Position numbers and translations under genes: made by a program. The notes under the pieces are model-generated. The model ran no database searches, had not been told where the DNA came from, and saw nothing but the letters and a program-made list of their open reading frames with translations. Below are positions 41,725 to 49,177 of a stretch of 49,177 nucleotides of DNA, piece by piece (positions within the stretch are counted from its first letter, which is position 1; each line of letters opens with the position of its first letter). The stretch covers positions 9,260-58,436 of the forward strand of contig DIER01000023.1 in NCBI GenBank assembly GCA_002418725.1, written 5' to 3'. This stretch comes from Acholeplasmataceae bacterium UBA5769. GTDB taxonomy: Bacteria; Bacillota_I; Bacilli_A; Acholeplasmatales; Acholeplasmataceae.

Positions 41725-41755
41725 CAAAAAAAGTAAACCTAAATAGGCCTACTTT
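41725..41755 (-). terminator. Terminator after the carotenoid desaturase gene
   Basis: On the minus strand AAAGTA and TACTTT pair at the base, a 2x2 mismatch follows, then CCTA and TAGG pair around a short loop. A run of seven T residues comes after. It overlaps the last codons of the desaturase gene. Confidence 0.6.
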
Positions 41756-43215
41756 AAGTTAGCAATTAAATCGTCTGCGATGAGTGCAGATTGATAAATG
41801 GTAGGTAGTCCGCTTCCAGGATGGGTTCCTCCACCGACCAGATACATCCCTTTAATGTCTTCAAACTGATTATGAGGTCTTAAGAATAACATTTGATCTA
41901 AACCGTGTGCCAAATTGAAGACTGCACCCAAATATACATTTTCTTGATTCATCCAATCTTTCGGTGAGTAGGTGCGCATCTCTTCGATATAAGGTTTTAA
42001 ATCTAATCCATGTTTTTCTTTTATTTTTTCAAAGACACGTTCTTTAATCCCAGATTCTTGTGCTTCCCAAGATATATTCGATGCGACATTGGGCACTGGC
42101 ACTAAAATATAGAGGGCTGATTTCCCAGCTGGTGCGAGTGAATCATCGATTTTAGAGGGGTTATGCACATAAATAGATATATCATCTGTCAATTTTTGGT
42201 TCATAAGATCTTTAAGGTATTGATCGTAATCATCTGAAAAAAGAATTTCATGATGGGGTAAATCAAGTTCTTTGTTTATGCCTAGATACATCATCCATGT
42301 TGAAACAGAGTATTTCTTCTTTTCAATTTTTTCTTTTCGGTATTTTCTTAAATGTTTTTGCTCAATTAAATGCGTCATGCCATACGCAAAATCAGCATTC
42401 ATCACGACAAGATCGGCGTACTGAGCTTCACCACTTTCAAGTAATACACCTTTAAATCGCTTCTTTTCAATTAAAATTTCTTTAACTGGACTACTCAATC
42501 TTAACGTTCCACCTCGTTCTTTAAAGAGTTCAGCCAACTTTTGATTGATCTGATTAAGGCCACCTTTCACGTGATAAAGACCAGTAACATGTTCCAGATA
42601 AGGCAAAATGGTAAATATGGATGGTGCTTGATATGAAGCCATCCCAAGATATTTTGCTTGAAATGAAAGCGAATGGATAAATGTCTTATGTTTACTATAG
42701 GTTTGAAGCATGGTGTAGACTGATTTTGATAAGTGGGCTACGCCAGCAGCTTTTAAAACATCTTTTCGAAACAGATGAAAAAAACTTGGAAAAGGTTTTT
42801 CCAAAATGGACTTGATCTTAAGCATTTTCAGTTCTTGATCGGTTAACCATCTTTGATATGAAACACCTAAACCAGGTTCAATCCGATCAAATATAGCCAC
42901 ATTTTCTTCAGGATTTGCTGATAGACTTAAATGCTCATCTTTAAAAACGAGCGTATAAAGTGGATTTAATGGCATCAGTTCAAGCTCTTCTTCTAAACGA
43001 AAACCAGCTCTTGAAAACACTTGTTTTAAAACATCAATATACATCAAAAAAGTTGGCCCCAAATCAAATCGATAATCACCAAGTTGAATGTTTTTTGAGC
43101 GCCCACCAACGCGGTCATCTTTTTCAAAAAGCGTGACATCAAAACCTCTAGCTTGTAGTAGAAGTGCAGCTGAAAGTCCCCCTGGTCCTGCACCGATCAC
43201 ATGTATCTTTTTCAT
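41749..43215 (-). CDS. Phytoene/diapophytoene desaturase-like (CrtI/CrtN) flavoprotein
   Basis: A 488-residue amine-oxidase-type flavoprotein. The FAD motif IHVIGAGPGGLSAALLLQARG opens the protein, GGRSKNIQLGDYRFDLGPT follows, and the C-terminal signature GMYLVGGGTHPGSGLPTIYQS is diagnostic of carotenoid desaturases and relatives. It would dehydrogenate a carotenoid or related isoprenoid in the membrane. No crtM/crtB synthase is present. It overlaps the ABC1 kinase gene by ATGA. Acholeplasma species are known to make carotenoids, consistent with the suggested lineage. Confidence 0.88.
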   Translation of the reverse strand: MKKIHVIGAGPGGLSAALLLQARGFDVTLFEKDDRVGGRSKNIQLGDYRFDLGPTFLMYIDVLKQVFSRAGFRLEEELELMPLNPLYTLVFKDEHLSLSANPEENVAIFDRIEPGLGVSYQRWLTDQELKMLKIKSILEKPFPSFFHLFRKDVLKAAGVAHLSKSVYTMLQTYSKHKTFIHSLSFQAKYLGMASYQAPSIFTILPYLEHVTGLYHVKGGLNQINQKLAELFKERGGTLRLSSPVKEILIEKKRFKGVLLESGEAQYADLVVMNADFAYGMTHLIEQKHLRKYRKEKIEKKKYSVSTWMMYLGINKELDLPHHEILFSDDYDQYLKDLMNQKLTDDISIYVHNPSKIDDSLAPAGKSALYILVPVPNVASNISWEAQESGIKERVFEKIKEKHGLDLKPYIEEMRTYSPKDWMNQENVYLGAVFNLAHGLDQMLFLRPHNQFEDIKGMYLVGGGTHPGSGLPTIYQSALIADDLIANLK

Positions 43216-44441
43216 CTGTTCACCACCTGATCTGCTTCTTTAAACTCCTTGATGAAGCGACGCATCTCTTCCATCAAGATGGTATGGGGTGCACCTTTTA
43301 AAACCATACCATCTAAATACATCATACTCTTAATGATGGGAAACATCCCTTTCTCAAAGACCATACCTGAATTGACACCAAGTTTGATGGTTTCCATCAT
43401 CTTTCGTGTTAAACTCTCTTCAGAAACAGTCTTTCCAGCAAAATCTTGGTACAACACTTTCATTTTTTCGTGAAAAAGGTCAAATGCTTTCCCGTGGATC
43501 TCTTTGTCTGCCATATGATTTAAAGCATGCGCACAACCATCATAATCGTATTGTGATAAATAAGTCATGAACTCAAATAATCCAGATTGAATTTTTCTAC
43601 CAACGTGTGATATCGCACCTGTATCTATGAAATAATAGCGCTTGTTTTTCACAATGAGATTTCCTGGGTGGAGATCACCATGAAATGTACCCACCAAAAA
43701 GATATAAAATCCATGAATGTGAAAAATTTCTAATATATCGTTAAAGGGCAACTTCTTTTGTTCTAAAAGTTCATCTGCGGTCGGTCCATCAATATATTCA
43801 GAAACTAAGATGTGTTCGTTGGATAACTCTTTATAAATTTTGGGGAACGCTAGGCGTGATAAATCAAACGCATCTTTGTTTTTCTCATAAATAGCTTTCA
43901 ACACTTCGCCGTGTTTGATTTCGTTTCTTAAATCGAGTTCAGCTAATGTGTAAGTTTCAATATGTTCTAATATACCCACAGGATCAGCTACTTTAGCGAG
44001 TTTAGGATAAAAGAAAATCACGAGTTTGATCAATCTTCGAAGGGCACGCACATCACTTTCAAATTGACGTTTAAAATTTTTCTTGATGACCTTCACAACC
44101 ACTTTTTCTCCTGTGTTTAGTTCAGCTAAATGCACTTGGCCGACGGAAGCACTTCCCAATGGCTTTTGTTCAATCGATTTAAAATGACGAAACCATGAGG
44201 GATGTGTGTAACCTCTCAATAGCGATAAAAAATCCTCTTGTTCAATCGGTGTGGTATGGGTATAGAGTTTAGCAAGATGTGTACACGTTTCCTCGCTTAA
44301 AAAATCAATTCTAAGTGCAAACGTCTGTGCTATTTTGACTGCAAGTAAACCTTGTTTTTGAATATATGTTAAATCTGGTAGTTTCTTCTTATTAAAAATC
44401 ATTCGAAACAGTTTAATAAACATTAAAAAGCGCACATTCAT
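43212..44441 (-). CDS. ABC1/UbiB/AarF-family atypical kinase
   Basis: A 409-residue protein. Family motifs: VKIAQTFALRIDFLSEE near 33-50 (the KxGQ motif, here KIAQ), PLGSASVGQVHLA (nucleotide loop), VVVKVIKK (lysine), the E-L-D-x-x-x-E patch LAELDLRNEIKHGE, HGDLHPGNLIV and FIDTGA for catalysis and metal binding. ABC1 proteins have weak ATPase activity and support isoprenoid quinone or lipid metabolism. Coupling to a carotenoid desaturase gene suggests a related role in membrane isoprenoid handling. The KxGQ glycine is replaced by alanine. GGAGG lies before the ATG. Confidence 0.9.
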   Translation of the reverse strand: MNVRFLMFIKLFRMIFNKKKLPDLTYIQKQGLLAVKIAQTFALRIDFLSEETCTHLAKLYTHTTPIEQEDFLSLLRGYTHPSWFRHFKSIEQKPLGSASVGQVHLAELNTGEKVVVKVIKKNFKRQFESDVRALRRLIKLVIFFYPKLAKVADPVGILEHIETYTLAELDLRNEIKHGEVLKAIYEKNKDAFDLSRLAFPKIYKELSNEHILVSEYIDGPTADELLEQKKLPFNDILEIFHIHGFYIFLVGTFHGDLHPGNLIVKNKRYYFIDTGAISHVGRKIQSGLFEFMTYLSQYDYDGCAHALNHMADKEIHGKAFDLFHEKMKVLYQDFAGKTVSEESLTRKMMETIKLGVNSGMVFEKGMFPIIKSMMYLDGMVLKGAPHTILMEEMRRFIKEFKEADQVVNR

Positions 44442-44496
44442 TCCTCCAGTTTAGGTTTATTGTATCAAATTTATACAGATTCATGTGAAATGATAA

Positions 44497-46569
44497 CTAT
44501 CTTTTTTTCTTAATGATAACGATGAGACTTGCGACAGAAATCAGTGTTATTGCACTAAAAGTGATTTCTATAGGCGTTAAGGTACTACCTGTTTGTTGTG
44601 GGTTTTCACCTTCTAAAAATCTGGCCTCAAGTTCTATGGCTTGATCAGGTCTAAGCAGCAATGTTTCTTCACCACTGATCTTCATATCCTCTTTATACCA
44701 TCCATCGAAATAGTAACCCTCTTTAGCTAAAGCCTTCAAGTTGAGCAACAAACGATCATAGACTTTCGTTTCAATCAAACCTTGTTGGTTTATTGTATCG
44801 TAAAACGAGACTTCACCTTTTGAAGCTTGAAAAACGATTTTTAAATCATGTTTTTGTTCAAGGCTAAAGTAATCCTCGAGATGATCGATGACATAACCCT
44901 TTCGTTCTTTAGCAAAGGTTCTCATCCGTTCAGTATAGTTGTACCACGCTGTCATTGAAGCAGGATACCCATAGCGAAAGATGTGCTCTTCCATCTCTTT
45001 TTCATATAAAGCAATCATAGCATCCAGTTCTTCTTCGACACGATCAGCTTCAAATATCGTATCCATAAGCGTATGATACCTGTAAATAAATCTCGCTTTA
45101 AACTGTTCATTTTTCAATAAATTGACAAAAAGTTTTCCTGTTTTCCATGAATCTCCTGTCATGCGTTCTAAACTGTTAACCTCTGGCAAGTTCGTTCCAA
45201 ATGAAATCCCAAAGGAAGCGTCCATATCTGTGATCATCCAGCGCCATCTGCCATCGTGTCCATAAGGTGCATGCGGTTGATAACTGGTATTTTTTCGCCA
45301 ATATAGGATGTTATTTTGTGGCCAATCACTGTTACCAGTATAAAGTTCTGCAATCATGTAGTCAATAAAGTTATCGGTATCCATCCACCGTTCAATGGTT
45401 GAAAAACGTTTATCATTTTTCAAGTCTCTGGTGTTGGCATAGGCATAAAGTGTTTGATAATGAAGGGAACCACGTTTTGAACCATCTTCATGATAAGCAT
45501 GACCGACGAGCATGGTCACCTCATGTTCATTTAATCCATAATAAGCATACAAATAATGTGTATCCAGTCTTTCTCTTAAATTTCGAATACCAAAATATTC
45601 TCCGTTCATAAAAAGAATGACGGGTAAGTTATCTTGGATATCAAGATTCAGTGGCTTTAAGAGTTGGTGAACGAATGCATCACCAAAAAAAGTATATTGA
45701 TAGGCTTGTCCACCATTTCTAAGCACTAATCTTTTATATGTTTGTTCACGATCATTTTCAAAGAAGGGATAATCAAAGGTATTCTTTTCATCGTATTCAC
45801 CTCTTGCGTAAAGGCGGTAACTTTTTATGGGGTATTGTCTAGATAAACCTCCATGAATACGAAGCCCTGCATGCTGTGCCATCACTTTTAGTCCTGAGTT
45901 CGTATAAAGTTCAACATACACCGGCTTTTCCCATGCATCACCTGTTTGAAAATAATTTCCTGTACGATTTCGAGAGGGGTTATCCTGAGCGTAATCATAA
46001 TATTTACCTGGGATTTGAATACCTGTTTCATAATCATATAAATGGCGGTTATCTATCGTTAATGAAAAGATGGGAAACTGATATCTTTCAAACATATCGC
46101 CTGCTACAAAATAGGTTTCTGTGATGACTTTACTATTATCCTTGTTAACCCTATCAACAGCTATCACTTTTAACACAGTCGCCTTAAAAATATCGCCTTG
46201 TGGGAGTTTCCATTTCGCCTCAGAAGTCCTGATAAAAGATATTGGCACAAGAATTTCTTCTGCGCTTTTCGTGATGTTCACTTCTTCATGATGTTGATCA
46301 ATCCACGTTTCTTCAATCCATATAGGTTCTTGATACTTAAGTGACTGTTCATTCGGTGTGGAGCCATCTAACGTATAGTAGACAACCGTGTTGGATTTCG
46401 GGATAATGGTTAGCCAGAAAGACTCGGTGTAAAAACCACCTTCATGCGATAAAGTCGGTGTTAAATCGCTTGTTTTAGCGTTTATCGTTAGAGGTTTTTC
46501 ATACAAAATGAAAAAGAAACTGACCATTAAGATTAAGATTAATGACATGATCTTCTTCATTTTTTTCAC
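44497..46569 (-). CDS. CotH-family surface protein with membrane anchor
   Basis: A 690-residue protein. A lysine-rich signal peptide (about 1-30) is followed by a chitobiase-like beta domain (VYYTLDGSTPNEQSLKY near 63) and the CotH kinase-like domain (about 165-580): RIHGGLSRQYPIKSYRLYA, FMNGEYFGIRNLRERLD and MITDMDASFGISF. A repeat-like beta domain with YYFDGWYKE near 630 and a C-terminal membrane segment ending IIKKKR close it. CotH proteins of spore coats phosphorylate proteins; the function of surface-anchored versions is unclear. The tail has NPQQTGS but no true LPxTG, so membrane anchoring is more likely than sortase attachment. Confidence 0.87.
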   Translation of the reverse strand: MKKMKKIMSLILILMVSFFFILYEKPLTINAKTSDLTPTLSHEGGFYTESFWLTIIPKSNTVVYYTLDGSTPNEQSLKYQEPIWIEETWIDQHHEEVNITKSAEEILVPISFIRTSEAKWKLPQGDIFKATVLKVIAVDRVNKDNSKVITETYFVAGDMFERYQFPIFSLTIDNRHLYDYETGIQIPGKYYDYAQDNPSRNRTGNYFQTGDAWEKPVYVELYTNSGLKVMAQHAGLRIHGGLSRQYPIKSYRLYARGEYDEKNTFDYPFFENDREQTYKRLVLRNGGQAYQYTFFGDAFVHQLLKPLNLDIQDNLPVILFMNGEYFGIRNLRERLDTHYLYAYYGLNEHEVTMLVGHAYHEDGSKRGSLHYQTLYAYANTRDLKNDKRFSTIERWMDTDNFIDYMIAELYTGNSDWPQNNILYWRKNTSYQPHAPYGHDGRWRWMITDMDASFGISFGTNLPEVNSLERMTGDSWKTGKLFVNLLKNEQFKARFIYRYHTLMDTIFEADRVEEELDAMIALYEKEMEEHIFRYGYPASMTAWYNYTERMRTFAKERKGYVIDHLEDYFSLEQKHDLKIVFQASKGEVSFYDTINQQGLIETKVYDRLLLNLKALAKEGYYFDGWYKEDMKISGEETLLLRPDQAIELEARFLEGENPQQTGSTLTPIEITFSAITLISVASLIVIIKKKR

Positions 46570-46660
46570 CTCTATTCCAAATCTATTTTACCACAATCAG
46601 GAATGTTTCTTCTGGCAACTTATGACAATATCCATGCAACATACAACAGTAAAATATTGA

Positions 46661-46693
46661 ACAAAAAAGAGAAAACCCTAAATGGTTTCCTCT
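46661..46693 (-). terminator. Intrinsic terminator after the ABC exporter operon
   Basis: On the minus strand AGAGGAAACC and GGTTTTCTCT pair over 10 bp (one G-T pair) around a 6-nt loop, then TTTTT. It overlaps the stop codon. Confidence 0.75.
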
Positions 46694-48684
46694 CCTGTTT
46701 TGATTTGTGAACGGTAGATATTTGCATAAACTCCGTTTTTAGATAGCAAGTCTCTGTGTTTTCCTTCTTCGACTTTGATACCATTTTCTAATACCACAAT
46801 TTTGTCAGCATTTTTAATCGTAGATAGGCGGTGTGCAATCACGATCATCGTGCGACCTTTTTTCACTTTTTCAAGTGCTTCTTGTAACATCGTTTCTGTT
46901 TCAGTATCGATATTAGCAGTCGCTTCATCCATCACAAGAATCGCTGGATCATGAACCACAGCTCTTGCAAATGAAATGATTTGTTTTTCACCAACCGATA
47001 AGTTTCCTCCACCACGTGTAATCACGGTATGAATACCTTTTTCAAGCTTATCTAAAAGTTTCGAACCACCGATTTCCCTTAATATCTCTTCAATACGTTC
47101 ATCGGATACGTTTTGACCGAATCGAATGTTATCCGCGATGGTTCCTTTAAACATCGCAGGATCTTGAAGTACGATACCGACATGTGTACGATAAGTCCTT
47201 TTTGAATAGGTTGTAATATCCATACCATCAACGGTAATGTGACCCATGTCATAAGATTTCATGTCATAGAAACGCATAAGTAAGCTCATCAAACTACTCT
47301 TACCAGATCCTGTATGTCCTACAAGTCCCACCATTTGACCTGCTTTAATCTCAAGATCAATACCCTTTAACACAGGGTGACCTTCGCTGTAGGAAAACCA
47401 GATGTTATCAAATTTTACATGACCCACAAATCTTGGAATCTCCTCAAATGATCCATCTTCTTGATCACCATCAATGATTTTAAAGATACGATCTGTTCTT
47501 ACTCTTGCATGTTCTAGGTTGCCAATTTCTCTAAATAATGTACCAACAGGCTCAATTAAACGTGATAAATAATCGTTATATGCATAGATGATCCCTGCAG
47601 AAACGACGAAGCCTGAAATGGTTAAATAACCATTCCCAAAGTATAAGACAATGATGGCTGTCACCAGTGCACCGATTAAGCGAATCATGTTCCAACCAAT
47701 CGATAAGTGTAAGATATTTTCTTTGACTTTCTCTTGCATAAATTCATTGGAAAGTTTGTTAAATCTATCTTCAGTTTGCTTTCTAAAATTAAAAATTTGT
47801 AAAATGTTGATGCCGTTGATAATCTCATTAAGCTGTGCGGTAATCATCGAGGATTGCTCGTTTACTTTGACTGCAATCTTATTTAATCGTTTGGTGAAAA
47901 ACTTCAACCAAACATAAACGACAGGGAAAATAAGAAATGTCATAAGCGCTAATCTAGCATCCAAGTAGAACATACCAATATAGGCAAAGATAACAGCTAA
48001 ACTTGCGTTAACGAGCAAGTTCATGATGGTAGAAAACAAATTCATCATGCCACCAACATCACTGATAATTCGGTTTGCAATCTTACCTGCAGGTTCCGTT
48101 TCAAAATAAGTCATGGGCATTTTTTGTAAAGCCCTCACCGCATCTTTTCTTGCATCTCTGACAATGTTCACGTTAATCATCGATGTCGTAATCCGTTGAA
48201 TGTAGGTGAAAATGGTTTGTAAGAAGAATCTTACAGTCAGTAGAATGATTAAAAAAGTTAAAGGTTCGACAAATGGTTGATAAAACGAAACAACTTCCTG
48301 CCTTGACAAACGTGAGACTTGATAAGATTCTGTTTGCCCATTTTGTGCAATGATAGTCAGTGTTGATCCATCTAAATTCTTTTGACCTCGGATCACCTCG
48401 GTATCACTAAAGTAATATTTACCTTCGAAAATAACAATCGAAATCGCATGATCACTCGTATCTTCTTGACTGAAATAGCGGTCTTGATACGTGACCTGTG
48501 CTTGTTCTTCAGAAACCTCATACCAAGGACGTTCGATTCCTATCAAGTAATCATCTAAAATGGATTTAACAATTAAGGGTGACAATAACCCTAACGCTTG
48601 AACAATTAACATCGCTGTTAATGTCGTGAAAAGCAATTTTTTATACTTGGCTACATAACGCCAAACTTTACGCATCGTTTTCAT
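46678..48684 (-). CDS. ABC exporter half-transporter (permease-ATPase), catalytic-site subunit
   Basis: A 668-residue exporter with six membrane segments and a C-terminal ATPase. Walker A is VGLVGHTGSGKSS near 456, the signature is LSVGEKQ, and Walker B is ILVMDEATANID with the catalytic glutamate. It pairs with the upstream subunit (48693-49177+), whose Walker B ends in aspartate, giving one good and one degenerate ATP site, as in heterodimeric multidrug exporters. The loop after the first membrane helix is long (about residues 47-135) and predicted extracellular. The substrate is unknown; drug or lipid export is likely. Confidence 0.9.
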   Translation of the reverse strand: MKTMRKVWRYVAKYKKLLFTTLTAMLIVQALGLLSPLIVKSILDDYLIGIERPWYEVSEEQAQVTYQDRYFSQEDTSDHAISIVIFEGKYYFSDTEVIRGQKNLDGSTLTIIAQNGQTESYQVSRLSRQEVVSFYQPFVEPLTFLIILLTVRFFLQTIFTYIQRITTSMINVNIVRDARKDAVRALQKMPMTYFETEPAGKIANRIISDVGGMMNLFSTIMNLLVNASLAVIFAYIGMFYLDARLALMTFLIFPVVYVWLKFFTKRLNKIAVKVNEQSSMITAQLNEIINGINILQIFNFRKQTEDRFNKLSNEFMQEKVKENILHLSIGWNMIRLIGALVTAIIVLYFGNGYLTISGFVVSAGIIYAYNDYLSRLIEPVGTLFREIGNLEHARVRTDRIFKIIDGDQEDGSFEEIPRFVGHVKFDNIWFSYSEGHPVLKGIDLEIKAGQMVGLVGHTGSGKSSLMSLLMRFYDMKSYDMGHITVDGMDITTYSKRTYRTHVGIVLQDPAMFKGTIADNIRFGQNVSDERIEEILREIGGSKLLDKLEKGIHTVITRGGGNLSVGEKQIISFARAVVHDPAILVMDEATANIDTETETMLQEALEKVKKGRTMIVIAHRLSTIKNADKIVVLENGIKVEEGKHRDLLSKNGVYANIYRSQIKTGEETI

Positions 48685-48692
48685 GTGATCAC

Positions 48693-49177
48693 CTACTTCA
48701 TCGTCATCTGTTGGATATATTGATGCTTATACCAACCATCGGTTCTAAGAAGCTCTTCGTGGGTTCCACGTTGCGTAATCTTTCCACCTTCCAATACTAA
48801 AATCATGTCTGCGTCACGAACTGCTGAAAAGCGATGTGCAACGATAATATTAGTTTTCCCTTTTCTAAAATCTTTTAAGTGACCAATGATCGTATCTTCT
48901 GTTTTCGCATCTACTGCTGAAAGTGAGTCATCTAAAATTAAGATTTCAGGATCTTTAATCAAAGCACGCGCAATGGAAAGACGTTGTTTTTGTCCACCAG
49001 ATAACGTCGTTCCAGACTCGCCAACCATGGTCTGCATATCGTTTTGCAGAAAATGAAGGTCTTTTTCAAAGTCAGCAATCTTCACAGCTTTATCCAAAGC
49101 TTCAATCGATGCTTTAGGGTTACCAATCATGATATTTTCTTCAACAGATCGTTTAAAAAGCATATGTGACTGTGGCA
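48693..49177 (-). CDS. ABC exporter half-transporter, C-terminal part (5' end beyond window)
   Basis: The reading frame is open to the right edge; the visible 161 codons are the end of the ATPase domain. The Q-loop PQSHMLF, signature LSGGQKQRLSIARAL, Walker B ILILDDSLSAVD and the H-loop IVAHRFSAV are present. The residue after Walker B is aspartate rather than glutamate, marking the degenerate-site partner of a heterodimer. The start of the gene and its membrane domain are not in the window. It is 8 bp upstream of its partner, in the same operon. Confidence 0.9.
   Translation of the reverse strand, partial: PQSHMLFKRSVEENIMIGNPKASIEALDKAVKIADFEKDLHFLQNDMQTMVGESGTTLSGGQKQRLSIARALIKDPEILILDDSLSAVDAKTEDTIIGHLKDFRKGKTNIIVAHRFSAVRDADMILVLEGGKITQRGTHEELLRTDGWYKHQYIQQMTMK

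Noticed and set aside
41641..41748. FMN riboswitch before the rib-containing operon
   Set aside because: The 108-bp region has no conserved RFN-type paired elements and is largely AT-rich promoter and terminator sequence.
44497..44620. Sortase (LPxTG) anchor in the CotH protein
   Set aside because: The tail reads NPQQTGS; the leucine-proline start is missing, so only a plain C-terminal membrane anchor is supported.
1..49177. Mycoplasma-type genetic code (UGA as tryptophan)
   Set aside because: Several genes (GGDEF, mutS, citD, citE, the ABC1 kinase) end at TGA exactly where family length and overlapping starts require a stop; tryptophan is TGG.
1..49177. CRISPR arrays, tRNA or rRNA genes, complete insertion sequences or prophage
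   Set aside because: No spaced identical repeats beyond the short ones listed, no cloverleaf or rRNA-like sequence, and no transposase or integrase reading frame were seen on either strand.

Overview
The window looks like chromosomal DNA of a low-GC, Gram-positive-lineage bacterium, most likely a cell-wall-less or reduced Bacillota/Mycoplasmatota relative of the Acholeplasma/Izemoplasmatales type. The grounds are AT-rich coding sequence, strong AGGAGG-type ribosome sites, UGA used as a stop codon (for example in citD and mutS, so the code is not that of Mycoplasma proper), a carotenoid-type desaturase, membrane glycosyl/acyltransferases and many amino-acid fermentation genes. The placement is an inference from gene content; no rRNA or tRNA is present to confirm it. 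Gene density is high. I see no complete mobile element, CRISPR array or prophage.

Left part, 1-7.6 kb: the start of an Ogt-like DNA repair gene, a membrane GGDEF cyclase, GTP-dependent PEP carboxykinase behind an ICMT-like methyltransferase, two Nudix hydrolases, a transglutaminase-like protein and a DUF4143 ATPase. The last two sit in a looser, more accessory-looking stretch with a possible rRNA-methyltransferase remnant and a 382-bp intergenic region carrying repeats.

7.7-21.7 kb, all on the minus strand: an RlmD-type rRNA methyltransferase; a tight three-gene operon (degenerate flavodiiron/ODP-GGDEF-REC protein, HEAT-repeat GT2 membrane glycosyltransferase, PlsC-like acyltransferase with a zinc ribbon); the threonine-degrading pair tdh-kbl behind a cre-like site; a NudF-type hydrolase with a second PlsC-zinc-ribbon acyltransferase; an EEP-family exported or anchored protein with a membrane M28 peptidase.

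21.7-37.7 kb is the centrepiece: a contiguous amino-acid oxidation and fermentation island. A six-gene minus-strand operon encodes an archaeal-style multi-subunit proline dehydrogenase (PdhAFXB-like plus a small [2Fe-2S] protein) and P5C dehydrogenase (proline to glutamate). Convergent to it, a nine-gene plus-strand operon encodes B12-dependent glutamate mutase with its reactivator, methylaspartate ammonia-lyase and a citrate/citramalate-lyase system with its maturation enzymes. Divergent from that, a two-subunit class I hydratase is a good candidate mesaconase. Together they would convert proline to glutamate and then to acetate plus pyruvate. The two main operons share a 13-nt cre-like sequence and a TATCACATA element in their promoter regions.

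37.7-49.2 kb: a gpx-ohrR-ribD-ribBA-HAD operon (redox defence plus riboflavin synthesis, with a RibB half that looks catalytically degraded), an ABC1 kinase-carotenoid desaturase pair, a large CotH-family surface protein, and a heterodimeric ABC exporter whose first subunit runs off the right edge.

The flavin-rich proline dehydrogenase, riboflavin genes, B12 mutase, threonine dehydrogenase and PEPCK together suggest an anaerobe living on peptides and amino acids, using PEPCK for gluconeogenesis.
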